A stretch of DNA of 64,000 nucleotides from NCBI RefSeq assembly GCF_030285625.1, contig NZ_CP127294.1, positions 3,358,001 through 3,422,000 of the forward strand, in the 5' to 3' direction. Below the pieces are notes generated by a model that did no database searches, was not told where the DNA came from, and saw only the letters and a list, made by a program, of their open reading frames with translations. Position numbers and translations under genes: made by a program. How positions within the stretch are numbered: the stretch's first letter is position 1; every line of letters begins with the position of its first letter. Source of the DNA: Amycolatopsis sp. 2-15 (lineage in GTDB: Bacteria > Actinomycetota > Actinomycetes > Mycobacteriales > Pseudonocardiaceae). This document shows, piece by piece, positions 53,904 to 63,064 of the stretch.

Positions 53904-54614
53904 GTGTCGAACGTGCCGCACATCGTCTCGGCGATCCTCGCCGGCCTGGCCACGACCATCGAGGCCGCGGTCGGCGGGATCATCGTCACCATCGTCCTTT
54001 CCCTGATCGCCGGGCTCGCGCTGCTGTCACCGAGGCGGTTCGTCCGGGGTGTCGCGCGGGTGTATGTGGAGGTCTTCCGCGGGACGTCCGAGGCCGTGCA
54101 GCTGTTCTGGCTGTACTTCGTGCTGCCGGTGCTGGTCGGGTTCCAGCTGGTGCCGTTGTTCGCCGGCATCCTGGTCCTGGGTCTGAACCACGGCGCGTAC
54201 GGGGCCGAGGTCGTGCGCGGCGCCCTGCGGTCGGTGCCGAAGGCGCAGTACGAAGGCGCGGTCGCGCTCAACCTCTCACCGACGCAGCGGATGGTGCGGG
54301 TGCTCCTGCCCCAGGCGTTCGCCGAGATGCTGCCGCCGTTCAACAACCTGTTCATCCAGCTGCTGAAGAGCACCGCGCTGCTGTCGTTCATCTCGGCGGG
54401 CGAGATCACCGAACGCGGTGAGCTGCTGCGGCCGGTGTTCGGCGCGGACATCGGCTGGATCTACGGCACCGAGCTGGTGCTCTACCTCCTGCTCGCCGTA
54501 CTGATCACGACCGGCATGCGGGCGCTGGAGCGCTGGGCGGGGCGCCGCCTCGGCCGCGCGCCGGTGGCGCGCACGGAACTGGATCTCACCGTCGGCGGCG
54601 GAGGTGCCGGGTGA
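53904..54614 (+). CDS. ehuC: Ectoine ABC transporter permease EhuC
   Basis: The 236-aa HisM-type permease has about five membrane segments and the EAA loop GALRSVPKAQYEGAVALNLSPTQ that docks on the ATPase. It starts with GTG 13 nt after ehuB. Together with EhuD it makes the heterodimeric channel. Its stop overlaps the ehuD start (GTGA). Confidence 0.92.
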   Translation: MSNVPHIVSAILAGLATTIEAAVGGIIVTIVLSLIAGLALLSPRRFVRGVARVYVEVFRGTSEAVQLFWLYFVLPVLVGFQLVPLFAGILVLGLNHGAYGAEVVRGALRSVPKAQYEGAVALNLSPTQRMVRVLLPQAFAEMLPPFNNLFIQLLKSTALLSFISAGEITERGELLRPVFGADIGWIYGTELVLYLLLAVLITTGMRALERWAGRRLGRAPVARTELDLTVGGGGAG

Positions 54615-55267
54615 ACTGGGATTGGCAGGCCGCCGCCGACGCGATCCCGCTGCTGCTGGAGGGATTGCTGGTCACGGTCGAGCTGACGCTGCTCGGCTCG
54701 GCTCTCGCGTATGCGCTCGGGCTGGTGCTGGCGTTGCTGCGCCGGGCCCGGATCCCGGTGCTGTCGCGGGTGGCGTGGCTGTTCATCGAGTTCATTCGCA
54801 GCACGCCGTTGCTGATCCAGGTCTTCGTGCTGTACTGGCTGGTGCCGCCGCTGACGGGGATCACGCTGTCGGCCTTCGTCACAGGTGTCATCGCGCTCGG
54901 CGTGCACTACGCGACCTACACCGCCGAGGTGTACCGGGCCGGGATCGAAGCCGTCCCGAAAGGACAGTGGGAGGCGGCGGTCGCGCTCAACCTGCCACGG
55001 TCGCGCGTGTGGACGGCGGTCGTGCTGCCCCAGGCGATACCGCGGGTGCTGCCGGCGCTGGGCAACTACACCATCTCGATGTTCAAGGAAACGCCGCTGC
55101 TGCTGGCGATCGGCGTGCTGGACGTGCTCAACCGCGCCAAGGAGGTCGGCGCGGAGACGTTCCGCGTCGTCGAGCCCTACACCCTGGCCGGCGTGCTGTT
55201 CCTGCTGGTGAGCCTGCCGGCCTCCGTGCTGGTCCGACGATGGGAACGCCGTGCCGAACGAGTCTGA
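54611..55267 (+). CDS. ehuD: Ectoine ABC transporter permease EhuD
   Basis: The 218-aa permease is similar in size and topology to EhuC, with FIEFIRSTPLLIQVFVLYWL and the EAA loop AGIEAVPKGQWEAAVALNLP. GTG 54611 has GGAGGTG upstream inside ehuC and overlaps its stop by 4 nt. Confidence 0.92.
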   Translation: MNWDWQAAADAIPLLLEGLLVTVELTLLGSALAYALGLVLALLRRARIPVLSRVAWLFIEFIRSTPLLIQVFVLYWLVPPLTGITLSAFVTGVIALGVHYATYTAEVYRAGIEAVPKGQWEAAVALNLPRSRVWTAVVLPQAIPRVLPALGNYTISMFKETPLLLAIGVLDVLNRAKEVGAETFRVVEPYTLAGVLFLLVSLPASVLVRRWERRAERV

Positions 55268-56036
55268 CGCGATGATCCGGTTCTCGGGTGTGGTCAAGAA
55301 GTTCGGGGACCACGTGGTGCTCGACGAGCTCGATTTCACCGTCGCGCCGGGGGAGTTCGTGTCGCTGATCGGCCCGAGCGGGTCCGGCAAGACGACGATC
55401 CTGCGGCTGCTGATGACCCTGGAGAAGGTGAACGGAGGCACCATCCACGTCGGCGGTGAGTGCCTGAGCCACGTGCGCCGCGGCGAGCGCCGGGTGCCCG
55501 CGGACGAGAAGCACCTGAGGGTGATGCGGCGCCGGATCGGCATGGTGTTCCAGCAGTTCAACCTGTTCCCGAACATGAACGTGCTGCGCAACATCACCGA
55601 GGCGCCGGTCCGCTCGCTGGGCCTGGCACCGGCCGAAGCCGAGCAGCGCGCCCGTGAGCTGCTCGGCCTCGTCGGGCTCGAGGACAAGGCGGACGCGCAC
55701 CCGACGCGCCTGTCCGGCGGGCAGCAGCAGCGCGTCGCGATCGCCCGGGCGCTGGCGATGCGACCCGACGTGCTGCTGCTCGACGAGGTCACGTCGGCGC
55801 TGGACCCGGAGCTCGTCGCCGACGTTTTGCGAGTACTGCGGGACATCGCGACGACCACGGACATCACCATCCTGTGCGTGACGCACGAAATGCAGTTCGC
55901 GCAGGACGTCTCGGACCGGGTGATGATGTTCGACCACGGCCGGGTGCTGGAGGACGCAGTGCCGGAGAAGCTGTTCACCGCTCCCGAACACGAGCGCACG
56001 AAGGAGTTCCTCCGGGCCGTGATCGATCGTCGTTAG
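55251..56036 (+). CDS. ehuA: Ectoine ABC transporter ATP-binding protein EhuA
   Basis: The ATPase (261 aa from GTG 55251, or 254 aa from ATG 55272) has Walker A GPSGSGKTT, the Q-loop VFQQFNLFPNMNVLRN, the signature LSGGQQQR, Walker B VLLLDEVTSALDPE and the H-loop VTHEMQFA. It drives ectoine import. The GTG lies 17 nt inside ehuD, typical for coupling; neither start has a strong ribosome site. Its stop overlaps the convergent isochorismatase-like gene by 4 nt. Confidence 0.93.
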   Translation: MPNESDAMIRFSGVVKKFGDHVVLDELDFTVAPGEFVSLIGPSGSGKTTILRLLMTLEKVNGGTIHVGGECLSHVRRGERRVPADEKHLRVMRRRIGMVFQQFNLFPNMNVLRNITEAPVRSLGLAPAEAEQRARELLGLVGLEDKADAHPTRLSGGQQQRVAIARALAMRPDVLLLDEVTSALDPELVADVLRVLRDIATTTDITILCVTHEMQFAQDVSDRVMMFDHGRVLEDAVPEKLFTAPEHERTKEFLRAVIDRR

Positions 56037-56575
56037 CCCAGGATCTCCTTGGTGGAGCGCACGGTCGCGAACCGGTTGTGCAGGTTCGCCGCGGTGACGC
56101 GGGAGAGCTCTTCGGCCGTCACGGTGGTGCCGTCGAGGGCGGGCAGGTCGAACGTGAAGGTCGCGTCGAGCGCGAAGGTCACGTCGTAACCGAGGTTGCC
56201 GCCCATGCGGGCCGTGGTTTCGCAGCAGAAGTTAGTCTGGATGCCGGCTAGGACGAAGTCCGTGATGCCGTGGGTCTTCAGCCACGCGTCGAGGTCGACG
56301 TCGCCGAGGAAGGCCGAGTTCACCTTCTTGCCGAAGACCAGGTCGGGGCGGGCGCCGTCGAGTTCCGCCAGGAAGTCGTTGCCGGGCTGGCCGGGGCGCA
56401 GCGGCGAATCGGCGTGTACGGAGTCGTGGTGCACGAGGACCACGGGCAGACGGCGCTGCTGCCACGCGTCGAGCAGGGCCTTGATGTTCGCCTCGGCTCC
56501 GGGGTTGTTGCGCGGGCCCCAGTACTCGGCGTCGGAGAACCCGCGCTGGACGTCGATGAGGATGAGTGCGGCCAT
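56033..56575 (-). CDS. Isochorismatase-like cysteine hydrolase
   Basis: The 180-aa protein has the isochorismatase-like fold: Asp8 in ALILIDVQRGF, Lys in FGKKVNSAF (about 83) and Cys in TNFCCETTAR (about 118) form the D-K-C triad of nicotinamidase, N-carbamoylsarcosine amidase and related hydrolases. The substrate is unknown. It is divergent from the GlxA-type regulator with a 72-bp gap, and such regulators often control this kind of neighbour. Confidence 0.87.
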   Translation of the reverse strand: MAALILIDVQRGFSDAEYWGPRNNPGAEANIKALLDAWQQRRLPVVLVHHDSVHADSPLRPGQPGNDFLAELDGARPDLVFGKKVNSAFLGDVDLDAWLKTHGITDFVLAGIQTNFCCETTARMGGNLGYDVTFALDATFTFDLPALDGTTVTAEELSRVTAANLHNRFATVRSTKEILG

Positions 56576-56647
56576 GTCCCTGAGTTTCGTCGGGTGCGCG
56601 GTTCAGAGGGGAGTGGCAGAAGGTGCGCGATCCGGTACTTTTCTGCC

Positions 56648-57646
56648 ATGCGGACGATCGGGGTGTTGCTCCTGCCGGGTACCCGCGCGTTCGACCTCGG
56701 TGTGATCGCCGAGGTCTGGGCGCAGGACCGCAGCGAGAGCGGGATCGAGCCGTTCACCGTGCGGCTGTGCGGGGCAGGCCGGCGGCGCACCTCGTTGTCC
56801 CCGTTCGGAGAGGTCACGCCGACGCACGGGCTGTCCGGACTCGACGGCTGCGACCTCGTGCTGGCCCCCGGACGCGACGATCCGCACACCCCGGTGCCGC
56901 CCGCCGCGTCGGCCGCGTTGCGCCGGGCCCACCGGGCGGGCGCGACGGTGGCGGCGTTGTGCTCCGGCGCGTTCACGCTCGCGGTCGCGGGCCTGCTCGA
57001 CGGCCGCCCCGCGACCACCCACTGGTGGGACCTCGACGCACTCGCCGTCGCCGCGCCCCTCGCTCGGTTGCAGCGCGACGTGCTCTACACCGAGGCCGAC
57101 GGCGTGCTCACCTCGGCGGGCGTGGTCGGCGGTCTCGACCTCTGCCTGCACCTCGTGCGCCGCGACCACGGCGCGGACGTCGCGGCGAAACTCGCGCGGC
57201 GCCTCGTGATGCCGCCCGCCCGCGAAGGCGGCCAGCGCCAGTACGTCGAGAATCCCTTGCCCGCGGCACCTGCCCGGCCGGGTCTGTCGTCCACTATGGA
57301 CTGGGCGCTGGCGCGGCTGGCCGAGGAGATCGGTGTGGCCGAGCTGTGTGGCCACGCCGGGATGAGCGAGCGGACGTTCCACCGCGAGTTCGCCGCGGCC
57401 ACGGGCGTGACGCCGGGGCGATGGCTGCGCGTGCAACGGGTGCGGCTGGCGCAACGCCTGCTGGAGACCACCGAGCTGCCGGTGGAGCGCGTCGCGCAGC
57501 GGTCGGGGCTGGGCACGGCGGCGAACCTGCGCCGCCGGCTGCGCGCGGAGGTCGGCGTCGGGCCCGATTCGTACCGGCGCACGTTCCGTTCCGCGCCCGG
57601 CGGCGTTACGGTCGGGGTATGGCCGAATACGAGCACATCCTCGTGA
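56648..57646 (+). CDS. GlxA family AraC-type regulator (DJ-1/PfpI plus HTH)
   Basis: The 332-aa protein has an N-terminal DJ-1/PfpI-like domain (about 1-180) with the nucleophile-elbow ALCSGAFTLA and AraC helix-turn-helix pair at about 215-320 (GVAELCGHAGMSERTFHREF and VERVAQRSGLGTAANLRRRL). TACTTT at 56636-56641 ends 6 nt before the ATG: leaderless. It is divergent from the isochorismatase-like gene, its probable target. The enoyl-CoA hydratase start lies 28 nt inside its 3' end. Confidence 0.9.
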   Translation: MRTIGVLLLPGTRAFDLGVIAEVWAQDRSESGIEPFTVRLCGAGRRRTSLSPFGEVTPTHGLSGLDGCDLVLAPGRDDPHTPVPPAASAALRRAHRAGATVAALCSGAFTLAVAGLLDGRPATTHWWDLDALAVAAPLARLQRDVLYTEADGVLTSAGVVGGLDLCLHLVRRDHGADVAAKLARRLVMPPAREGGQRQYVENPLPAAPARPGLSSTMDWALARLAEEIGVAELCGHAGMSERTFHREFAAATGVTPGRWLRVQRVRLAQRLLETTELPVERVAQRSGLGTAANLRRRLRAEVGVGPDSYRRTFRSAPGGVTVGVWPNTSTSS

Positions 57647-58392
57647 AGCGTGACGGCGACACGATCACCGTCACGATGAACCGCGCCGCGCGGCGCAACT
57701 CGCTGTCCGCCGACCACCTGACCGAGCTGCTCGCGGCGTTCCGCGAAGCCGGCACCACCGACGCGACGGGCATCGTCCTCGCCGGCGCCGGCCCGGTCTT
57801 CTCCGCGGGCCACGACTTCGGCGACGTCGCCGCGCGCGACCTCATGGGCGTGCGCGAGCTGCTGACGTTGTGCACGGAGCTGATGCGCACCATGCAGTCG
57901 CTGCCGCAGGTCGTGGTCGCGCGCGTGCACGGCCTGGCGACCGCGGCGGGCTGCCAGCTCGTGGCCTCGTGTGACCTCGCCGTCGCCGCGTCGTCCGCCG
58001 GTTTCGCCCTGCCCGGCGGCAAAGGCGGCTGGTTCTGCCACACCCCGGCCGTCCCGGTGGCGCGCTCGATCGGCCGCAAACGCTTGATGGAGCTGGCTTT
58101 GACCGGCGACGTCGTCGACGCCGCCACCGCGCTCGACTGGGGCCTGGTCAACTCCGTCGTCCCGGACGAGGAGCTGGACGACGCCGTCGCCGCCCTGCTC
58201 GCGCGGGCCACGCGCGGCAGCCGGGCGAGCAAGGCCATGGGCAAGCAGACCCTGTACGCGCAGCTCGACCGTCCGGAAGCCGACGCCTACGCCATCGCGC
58301 TGGAGGTCATGGCCTCGGCGTCGCAGCTCCCGGGCGCGCGGGAAGGCATGGCGGCGTTCCTGGAGAAGCGCAAGGCGGAGTGGCCGGACTGA
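57619..58392 (+). CDS. Enoyl-CoA hydratase/isomerase family protein
   Basis: The 257-aa crotonase-fold protein has the CoA/oxyanion segments FSAGHDFGD and GLATAAGCQLVASCDLAVA. At the positions of the two catalytic glutamates of true hydratases one sees GCQL and GGKGGWFCHTP, so a glutamate pair is not obvious and the reaction may differ from hydration. TACGGT (57607-57612) ends 6 nt before the ATG, inside the regulator gene, so it can be expressed separately as a leaderless mRNA. Confidence 0.85.
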   Translation: MAEYEHILVKRDGDTITVTMNRAARRNSLSADHLTELLAAFREAGTTDATGIVLAGAGPVFSAGHDFGDVAARDLMGVRELLTLCTELMRTMQSLPQVVVARVHGLATAAGCQLVASCDLAVAASSAGFALPGGKGGWFCHTPAVPVARSIGRKRLMELALTGDVVDAATALDWGLVNSVVPDEELDDAVAALLARATRGSRASKAMGKQTLYAQLDRPEADAYAIALEVMASASQLPGAREGMAAFLEKRKAEWPD

Positions 58393-58410
58393 GGGTTCGA
58401 CTGCTGGGGC

Positions 58411-58950
58411 TCAACGACGCTTGTGGAGCAGCAGAAGTGTGTACGCGGCGATCGACTGCGCGTCGGTGATGCCGCCCGTCGAGATCATCTTCTCGATCTC
58501 CGAGCGGGTGAACCACGCCGTGGTCATGTCCTGTTCCTCGAGCTCGCGTTCCGGCTCGCCTTCGGTCAGGTCCGTCGCGAGGTAGACGTGGCCGCGCTGG
58601 CTCGACATGCCGGGCGCGACTTCCAGGAGCCCGATCTCCGTGACGGTCTCGGCGCGCAGGCCCGTTTCCTCGCGCAGCTCGCGGCGGGCGAGCTCGGCGG
58701 GCGGTGTCTCGGCGAGGTCGGGGGCGGTGCCCTGGCAGAACTCCCAGCGGCGCTCGCTGACGGGGTAGCGGAACTGGTCGACCAGGAGCACGCGGTCGCC
58801 GTCCATCGGGATGATCAGGGCGTAGGTCGGTTTGTCGACCACGCCGTAGATGCCTTCGCTGCCGTCTGCGCGGCGGATGGCGTCCTCTCGCACCGTCATC
58901 CAGTTGTTCCGGTACACCTCGCGGGTCGCGACACGCTGAATGGGGTCCAC
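58411..58950 (-). CDS. NUDIX hydrolase (ADP-ribose pyrophosphatase-like)
   Basis: The 179-aa protein carries the Nudix box in the segment [28 protein letters not shown] near residues 80-105, with the REL-REETGL metal-binding core. The N-terminus ([24 protein letters not shown]) and [16 protein letters not shown] are as in ADP-ribose or nucleoside-diphosphate-sugar pyrophosphatases. Start GTG. It is divergent from nucS with only 37 bp between the starts. Confidence 0.88.
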   Translation of the reverse strand: MDPIQRVATREVYRNNWMTVREDAIRRADGSEGIYGVVDKPTYALIIPMDGDRVLLVDQFRYPVSERRWEFCQGTAPDLAETPPAELARRELREETGLRAETVTEIGLLEVAPGMSSQRGHVYLATDLTEGEPERELEEQDMTTAWFTRSEIEKMISTGGITDAQSIAAYTLLLLHKRR

Positions 58951-58987
58951 TCGCCCAGTATCGCCGAGCCTGTCCTACCCTCGGCGG

Positions 58988-59647
58988 GTGCGTCTCGTGA
59001 TCGCTCGTTGCCAGGTCGACTACGCCGGCCGCCTCACCGCCCACCTGCCGATGGCCACGCGCCTGCTCCTCGTCAAGTCGGACGGTTCGGTGTCCGTGCA
59101 CTCGGACGACCGCGCGTACAAGCCCCTGAACTGGATGAGCCCGCCCTGCTGGCTCATCGAGGACGGCAAGCTGTGGATCGTCGAGAACAAGCAGGGCGAG
59201 AAGCTCGTGATCTCGATCGACGAGATCTACCACGACCACGAGCAGGAGCTGGGCGCCGAACCGGGCCTGCAGAAGGACGGCGTGGAAGCGCACCTGCAGG
59301 AACTGCTCGCCGAGCACATCAAGACCCTCGGCGACGGCTACACCCTCGTGCGCCGCGAGTTCCCCACCGCCATCGGCCCGGTCGACATCATGGCCCGCGA
59401 CGCGGACGGCAAGTCGGTCGCCGTGGAGATCAAGCGCCGCGGCGAGATCGACGGCGTCGAGCAGCTCACGCGCTACCTCGAGCTGCTCAACCGCGACCCG
59501 CTGCTCGCCCCCGTGCAGGGCGTCTTCGCCGCGCAGATCATCAAGCCCCAGGCCCGCGTTCTCGCGGAAGACCGCGGCATCCGCTGCCTGACCTTGGACT
59601 ACGACGCCCTGCGCGGCATCGAATCCGACGAGTTCCGCCTGTTCTGA
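58988..59647 (+). CDS. nucS: Mismatch endonuclease NucS/EndoMS
   Basis: The 219-aa protein starts at GTG 58988 with [20 protein letters not shown]. The N-terminal domain binds mismatched DNA; the C-terminal RecB-like nuclease has [23 protein letters not shown] (catalytic Asp, Glu, Lys) and [10 protein letters not shown]. The end, EFRLF, fits the beta-clamp-binding tail. NucS replaces MutS/MutL in actinobacteria and cleaves G-T, G-G and T-T mispairs. TACCCT (58976-58981) ends 6 nt before the start, so it is leaderless. Confidence 0.95.
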   Translation: MRLVIARCQVDYAGRLTAHLPMATRLLLVKSDGSVSVHSDDRAYKPLNWMSPPCWLIEDGKLWIVENKQGEKLVISIDEIYHDHEQELGAEPGLQKDGVEAHLQELLAEHIKTLGDGYTLVRREFPTAIGPVDIMARDADGKSVAVEIKRRGEIDGVEQLTRYLELLNRDPLLAPVQGVFAAQIIKPQARVLAEDRGIRCLTLDYDALRGIESDEFRLF

Positions 59648-59779
59648 GCCACCGGGGCCACTATCACGTCTCGTGAGCGGCGACCGTCCTAAACAGACCG
59701 CGTCGTCGGCCCGTGATCGCGCCTGCGCGTTCGTGGGGAACCGGTCACCGGCACGGGAGCTGTCAAGATCACACTCGTC

Positions 59780-59814
59780 GGAAACCGGCGTTTCCTCAGC
59801 TCACCGGCGTGAGC
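59780..59814. repeat. Two tandem short palindromes with CGGC centres
   Basis: GGAAAC-cggc-GTTTCC (59780-59795) and GCTCAC-cggc-GTGAGC (59799-59814) lie 3 nt apart, about 120 bp before the symporter gene. A third small dyad CTGTC-n7-GACAG is at 59872-59888. They may be operators or RNA structure; no gene is in 59648-59936. Confidence 0.45.
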
Positions 59815-59936
59815 CGAGGGCTCTTTCGCCGATCCCCCGTGTCGGGGTGCCGCTTCGGAATCCATGCAGTACTGTCCGGATCTGACAGGACGCTGGTGTT
59901 TCCTGTGGGAAATTGTTTGATTCGGAGGTGGCTCGC

Positions 59937-61637
59937 GTGGAGGTCCTTGCCGACGCGAACCTGCGGCTCGACGCGAGTGCTATCGACTACATCGAGCTGG
60001 CGTTCTATTTCGTGCTGGTGCTGGGCATCGGCTATCTCGCCCGCAGGCAGGTGTCGAGCAGTCTCGACTTCTTCCTGTCCGGGCGCTCGCTTCCGGCATG
60101 GGTGACCGGCCTGGCGTTCATCTCGGCGAACCTCGGCGCGATCGAGGTCATGGGCATGTCCGCCAACGGCGCCGAGTACGGCCTGCCGACGGCGCACTAC
60201 TTCTGGATCGGCGCGATCCCCGCGATGCTGTTCCTCGGCGTCGTGATGATGCCGTTCTACTACGGCTCAAAGGTGCGCAGCGTTCCCGAGTTCATGCTCC
60301 GCCGCTTCGGTCCGGCCGCCCATTGGGTCAACGGCGCCAGCTTCGCGCTCGCGCAGATCCTCATCGCCGGCGCGAACCTGTACCTGCTGGCCAGCGTCGT
60401 GAACCTGCTGCTGGGCTGGCCGATCTGGGTCTCGATCATCATCGCGGCCGTCATCGTGCTCACCTACACCGCGCTCGGTGGCCTGTCTGCGGCCATCTAC
60501 AACGAAGTGCTGCAGTTCTTCGTCATCCTCGCGGCGCTGATCCCGCTCACGATCGTCGGTCTGTACAAGGTCGGCGGCTGGAACGGCCTCATCGAGAAGG
60601 TGACCAACAGCCCGGGCGGCGTCGCGCAGACGCACTCGTGGCCCGGCAACCAGCTGACCGGCTTCGGCAGCAACTTCCTGTCGGTGCTGGGTCTCGTGTT
60701 CGGCCTCGGGTTCGTGCTCTCGTTCGGTTACTGGACCACGAACTTCGTCGAGGTCCAGCGCGCGATGGCGTCGAAGAGCATGTCGGCCGCGCGGCGCACG
60801 CCCATCATCGGCTCGTTCCCGAAGATGTTCATCCCGTTCGTGGTGATCATCCCGGGCATGGTCGCGGCGGTGACCGTGACCGAGCTGCAGGGTGCGAACA
60901 AGCAGGCCCTGCTCGACGGCAAGCCCGCGCCCAGCGGCGCGACGTTCAACGACGCGCTCCTGCTGCTGATGCGCGACGTGCTGCCGAACGGCATCCTCGG
61001 CGTGGCGATCGCGGGTCTGCTCGCGTCGTTCATGGCCGGCATGGCGGCGAACCTGAGCTCGTTCAACACGGTGTTCACCTACGACGTGTTCCAGACCTAC
61101 ATCGTGAAGAACCGGCCGGACAAGTTCTACCTCAACACCGGCCGCGTGGTGACCATGGTCGCGACAGTCCTGGCGATCGGCACGGCGTTCATCGCGTCGA
61201 CGTACGCGAACCTGATGGACTACCTGCAGACGCTGTTCTCGTTCTTCAACGCGCCGTTGTTCGCCACGTTCATCCTCGGCATGTTCTGGAAGCGGATGTC
61301 GAAGGCGGCCGGCTGGTCGGGCCTGGTGTTCGGGACCTTGGCGGCCATCGCGATCTTCGTGATGAGCAAGCTCGAGGTGTTCACCCTGCCGGGGCAGGGC
61401 GTGAGTTTTGTGGCCGCGATCGTGGCGTTCCTCGTCGACATCGTGGTGAGCGTGGGCGTCACGTACTTCACGCCGCCCAAGCCGGAGTCGGAGCTGGTGG
61501 GCCTGGTCTACTCGCTCACGCCGCGCGGCTCGCTCAAGACCGAAACCACCGGCGAAGACGCGGGCTGGTACCGCAAGCCGGTGCTGCTGGCCGGGATCGC
61601 GGCCGTCATCACCCTCGTCCTGAACTTCGCCTTCTAG
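59937..61637 (+). CDS. Sodium:solute symporter (SSS family)
   Basis: The 566-aa protein has about 14 membrane segments and the SSS features DFFLSGRSLPAWVTGLAFISANLGAIEVMGMSANG-type start, FMLRRFGPAAHW and SFMAGMAANLSSFNTVFTYDVFQTYI, where Na2-site Ser residues are expected. It resembles sugar/solute SglT-type members. GTG 59937 is chosen because GGAGG (59924-59928) is 8 nt upstream; TTG 59913 has none. A small two-helix protein follows in the same operon. Substrate unknown. Confidence 0.9.
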   Translation: MEVLADANLRLDASAIDYIELAFYFVLVLGIGYLARRQVSSSLDFFLSGRSLPAWVTGLAFISANLGAIEVMGMSANGAEYGLPTAHYFWIGAIPAMLFLGVVMMPFYYGSKVRSVPEFMLRRFGPAAHWVNGASFALAQILIAGANLYLLASVVNLLLGWPIWVSIIIAAVIVLTYTALGGLSAAIYNEVLQFFVILAALIPLTIVGLYKVGGWNGLIEKVTNSPGGVAQTHSWPGNQLTGFGSNFLSVLGLVFGLGFVLSFGYWTTNFVEVQRAMASKSMSAARRTPIIGSFPKMFIPFVVIIPGMVAAVTVTELQGANKQALLDGKPAPSGATFNDALLLLMRDVLPNGILGVAIAGLLASFMAGMAANLSSFNTVFTYDVFQTYIVKNRPDKFYLNTGRVVTMVATVLAIGTAFIASTYANLMDYLQTLFSFFNAPLFATFILGMFWKRMSKAAGWSGLVFGTLAAIAIFVMSKLEVFTLPGQGVSFVAAIVAFLVDIVVSVGVTYFTPPKPESELVGLVYSLTPRGSLKTETTGEDAGWYRKPVLLAGIAAVITLVLNFAF

Positions 61638-61650
61638 GAGGACGACCGCC

Positions 61651-61965
61651 ATGGCAACCGAATCCACACCACGGGCGCACAAGGCCGGTGCGTTCGACAT
61701 CCGCCTGATCATCGCCCTCCTGACCGGCGTCTACGGCATCATCCTCACGGTCATGGGCGCCGCGTTCGACACCGAGGCCGACCGCGTGAAGTCGTCCGGG
61801 GTGAACATCAACCTGTGGTCCGGCATCGCCCTGCTGATCTTCACGGCGCTGTTCATCCTGTGGGCGCGGCTGCGCCCGATCGTCGTGCCGGAGCAGACCG
61901 ACCAGCCCGACGAGGGCGACGACGGTGACGGGGGCGTCACCGGCGAGCCGCCGGCAGCCGGATAA
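61651..61965 (+). CDS. Small two-helix membrane protein, symporter partner
   Basis: The 104-aa protein has two membrane segments (LIIALLTGVYGIILTVMGAAF and NLWSGIALLIFTALFILWARL) and an acidic tail (EQTDQPDEGDDGDGG). It begins 13 nt after the symporter stop with AGGAGGACGACCGCC upstream. Comparable small proteins often follow SSS genes in actinomycetes and may be accessory subunits; this is inferred from context. Confidence 0.75.
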   Translation: MATESTPRAHKAGAFDIRLIIALLTGVYGIILTVMGAAFDTEADRVKSSGVNINLWSGIALLIFTALFILWARLRPIVVPEQTDQPDEGDDGDGGVTGEPPAAG

Positions 61966-62012
61966 GCGGGTTGTCCGGACAGCCGGGGCCGGCTGCCGCT
62001 ACCGTGCTCCGC

Positions 62013-62993
62013 GTGGCGCACGATCTCAAACTCGGCCGGTTGTTTCCCCTGGTGGTGGCCGGTGTTCTCGTCCTGACGGCCTGTGGTGGCCCGCAGCTGG
62101 GCAAGGAGAACTTCCCTCGCACCACCGTCCCCGCCGCGAGCGGGGACGGTGGCAGCGGACCGATCACCGACGCGGCGGTCACCACGGGCGCGCTGCGCCC
62201 GGTGCTGCCGTGCCAGTTCCTCGACAACACGTCACTCTCCGCACTGGGCACGCCCGAGGGTGAGCCGATGGCGTCGAGCGTCCGGTTCGACGAGTGCAGC
62301 ACCAAGGTGCGCGACGCCGGCGGCAAGGAGCTTTCGGTCGACGTGCAGCTCGGCGCGATCGTGCTGTTCGCGTCGGACAAGACGACGGGCCAGGTCGGCG
62401 GCCTGCCGCAGGTCGAGGTGCCCGACACCACCGGCGGTTCGTGCGAGGTCAGCGCCCTCACCTCGCGCGACCCGAGTCTCGGGGTGGCGTTCGAGATCGA
62501 TTACCCGGGTGGCGATCCGTGTCGTGCGGGACGAACCTTGCTCGCTCCCGCCGTGGACAAGCTCCACAACTCCCCGCAGAAATACCCGGAAGTCAAGGGA
62601 TCCGTGCTCACGGCCGACGCGTGCGCGGTGCTCGACCAGTCCGCGGTGGACGCCGTGCTGAAGGGCACGAAGGGGGGCGCGACCGGCCTGCACAGCTGCC
62701 AATGGGGCAACAGCCCGAACCTCACGGTGATGTTCTTCCCGGCCTTCCCGCCGCTGGAGGGCGACGGCTGGCTGAAGGCCGACGTCGGCGGTGCGAACCA
62801 GGCGTACGCGAAGAAGGGCACGGCCGGCACGGACTGCAAGGTCGAGTGGCAGCACCGGCCGTGGCAGGGCGACCACGTGGAGGTCGTCCAGGTGGGGTTC
62901 ACCGACTACGACCTCAAGCCGGGCGCCGGCGACCCGTGTGCGACGGCGACGACGCTGGCGAAAAGCGTCGCGGGGAACTTGCCGCGGCCCTGA
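62013..62993 (+). CDS. DUF3558 lipoprotein
   Basis: The 326-aa protein has a lipoprotein signal with LTAC, Cys24, and then two DUF3558-like halves, each with conserved Cys (LPCQFLDNTSLSALG, DECSTKVRD; ADACAVLDQSAVDAVL, HSCQWGN). DUF3558 proteins are common cell-envelope lipoproteins of Pseudonocardiaceae and Mycobacteriaceae with unknown function. TACCGT (62000-62005) ends 7 nt before the GTG: leaderless. Confidence 0.82.
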   Translation: MAHDLKLGRLFPLVVAGVLVLTACGGPQLGKENFPRTTVPAASGDGGSGPITDAAVTTGALRPVLPCQFLDNTSLSALGTPEGEPMASSVRFDECSTKVRDAGGKELSVDVQLGAIVLFASDKTTGQVGGLPQVEVPDTTGGSCEVSALTSRDPSLGVAFEIDYPGGDPCRAGRTLLAPAVDKLHNSPQKYPEVKGSVLTADACAVLDQSAVDAVLKGTKGGATGLHSCQWGNSPNLTVMFFPAFPPLEGDGWLKADVGGANQAYAKKGTAGTDCKVEWQHRPWQGDHVEVVQVGFTDYDLKPGAGDPCATATTLAKSVAGNLPRP

Positions 62994-63064
62994 AGCTTGG
63001 CGGCGGGCCGGTCTCGGCGGCTAGGTTGGGAGCACCCACCACGCCGATGTGTCGGAGGCCCGCC

